Assembly: GCA_021851465.1 (NCBI GenBank)
Contig: JAJZDL010000162.1
Span: forward strand, 1-6,717
DNA: 6,717 nucleotides
Reading direction: 5' to 3'
Source: Acidobacteriota bacterium
GTDB lineage: Bacteria > Acidobacteriota > Terriglobia > Terriglobales > Acidobacteriaceae
Shown: one piece after another, positions 5,850 to 6,717 of the stretch
Layout: each line of letters opens with the position of its first letter
How positions within the stretch are numbered: the stretch's first letter is position 1
Notes under the pieces: model-generated
What the model was told of the DNA's origin: nothing
The model's input: the letters and a program-made list of their open reading frames with translations, nothing else
The model's database searches: none
Program-made: the position numbers and the translations under genes

Positions 5850-6208
5850 GACGGGTGGCCATGCACGATTCAGTTGCCGGTGAAGCACTCTTCCGCCAGT
5901 ACCTCGGCGGGTGGGCCATGTGCCTTGCTTTTGGGCGCACGGCAACCACCTGGCGGGGTAGAAAAGGCGAGTTAGAAGCGGTTAGCGAGACGGCGAACTG
6001 TGAGGCGACGGGGTGACGTTTGGGCGTGGGGCAAGTATCGTTGAAGGTGAGGGTATGTGTGCGCCTGGGGCCTTGGCGCTGAATATCTTTGGATCGCATT
6101 GGCCCCCCGCGCCGCAGCGGGGACTTCAGCATTGCATCGAAGTGCTTTTGAGCGGCATCGAAGACCATAGCCATTGAATAACAGAAGAAGAGAGAGCCGG
6201 ACATACGA
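5850..6208. other. Gene-free spacer before aceE, with weak inverted and direct repeats
   Basis: No convincing gene on either strand in 359 bp. Two imperfect direct copies of GGGTGGCCATGCAC lie at 5853-5866 and 5909-5924. CCGCCAG (5893-5899) pairs with CTGGCGG (5950-5956). CCCCGC-GCCGCA-GCGGGG (6105-6122) is a 6-bp hairpin without a T tract. GCATCGAAG occurs at 6134-6142 and 6155-6163. No clear terminator for the upstream gene and no consensus promoter for aceE was found, although one of them must be here or nearby. Confidence 0.4.
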
Positions 6209-6717
6209 ATGACGATGAAGAGTGAAGGCGCCGCGAAGGCGGATTTCAGCGCGGAGATGGCGGAGTGGGTTGAGGCGTTCGACCAGGTGGTTGCCGAAGA
6301 GAAGGCGCGGGGCGTGGAACTGCTGGAGGCACTGCGGCTGCGGGGACGGGAGACGGGCGTGGTCCTGCCGTACCGGCTCTCGACGCGGTTTCGCAACACG
6401 ATCTCGACGGAGGAAGAGGTTGCCTATCCGGGCGACATGGAGATCGAGCGGCGGATCAAGTCGCTGGTTCGCTGGAACGCGATGGCCATGGTGCATGGGC
6501 AGAACAAGAAGGACCCTGGGATCGGCGGGCACATCTCGACCTATGCGTCGCTGGCGACGCTGCTGGAGGTGGGCTACAACCACTTCTTCCGCGCGCACTA
6601 CACGGGTGCGGACGGGAGCGAGCTGCCGGGAGACATGGTTTACTTCCAGGGGCACGCATCGCCGGGAGTGTATGCGCGGGCGTATCTGGAGGGACGGCTG
6701 ACGGACGAGCACTTGAA
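6209..6717 (+). CDS. aceE: Pyruvate dehydrogenase E1 component, homodimeric type, N-terminal part
   Basis: This is the thiamine-diphosphate-dependent E1 of the pyruvate dehydrogenase complex. It decarboxylates pyruvate and transfers the acetyl group to lipoyl-E2. Only 169 residues are in the window of a protein that is normally close to 890. After a variable N-terminal helix region (1-60) come RNTIS at 62-66, YPGDMEIERRIKSLVRWNAM at 73-92, GIGGHISTYAS at 104-114, NHFFRA at 124-129 and VYFQGHASPGVYARAYLEGR at 144-163. All are characteristic of AceE rather than of the alpha/beta heterotetrameric E1. The histidines in GGH (108) and QGH (149) correspond to cofactor-site His106 and His142 of the E. 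coli enzyme, by motif matching. ATG 6209 is chosen, but ATG 6215 is equally possible. GAGAG near 6190 is only a weak ribosome-binding site. The gene continues beyond the right edge. Confidence 0.95.
   Translation, partial: MTMKSEGAAKADFSAEMAEWVEAFDQVVAEEKARGVELLEALRLRGRETGVVLPYRLSTRFRNTISTEEEVAYPGDMEIERRIKSLVRWNAMAMVHGQNKKDPGIGGHISTYASLATLLEVGYNHFFRAHYTGADGSELPGDMVYFQGHASPGVYARAYLEGRLTDEHL

Noticed and set aside
5836..6712. Minus-strand open frames opposite aceE and its upstream spacer
   Set aside because: Arg/Pro-rich composition, overlapping shadows of the AceE coding strand, no family resemblance.

Overview
The window looks like a chromosomal housekeeping segment from a GC-rich Gram-negative bacterium, most likely an acidobacterium of the Terriglobia type (Granulicella, Terriglobus, Acidobacterium and relatives). 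This assignment is inference from four things: the compact rplM-rpsI-rpsB-tsf order, a homodimeric-type pyruvate dehydrogenase E1, a secreted DUF2846-like protein of a style I associate with that group, and an intergenic repeat containing the string CTTCGCTGCGCTCAGAATGAC. No database search was possible.

Layout. Positions 1-379 (minus strand) hold the 5' part of a short-form 6-phosphogluconate dehydrogenase. From 643 to 3456, also on the minus strand and transcribed right to left, lies a translation operon: rplM (L13), rpsI (S9), rpsB (S2) and tsf (EF-Ts). Its junctions carry potential RNA hairpins. There are two in the rpsI-rpsB gap, one between rpsB and tsf, and a 9-bp terminator-like stem after tsf. 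Upstream of rplM there is no gene for almost 900 bases. A good sigma70-type promoter (TTGACT, 17 bp, TATTCT) on the minus strand at 3882-3910 implies a leader of about 420 nt before rplM, beginning with a strong stem.

The rest of the window is on the plus strand. Positions 3983-4170 hold inverted repeats and a repeat-like element. Positions 4338-5849 encode a predicted exported protein of about 503 residues. It is built from three tandem copies of a DUF2846-like domain of about 154 residues, each with a conserved pair of cysteines. After a gene-free stretch of 359 bases, aceE (pyruvate dehydrogenase E1) begins at 6209 and runs off the window.

The r-protein/EF-Ts genes form one growth-related unit. 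The 6-phosphogluconate dehydrogenase and AceE belong to central carbon metabolism and are probably neighbours only. The triplicated exported protein is the least explained gene. The most interesting non-coding signals are the long structured leader of the rplM operon and the hairpins around the TTG-started rpsB. I saw no CRISPR array, insertion sequence, prophage, toxin-antitoxin pair or defence system.
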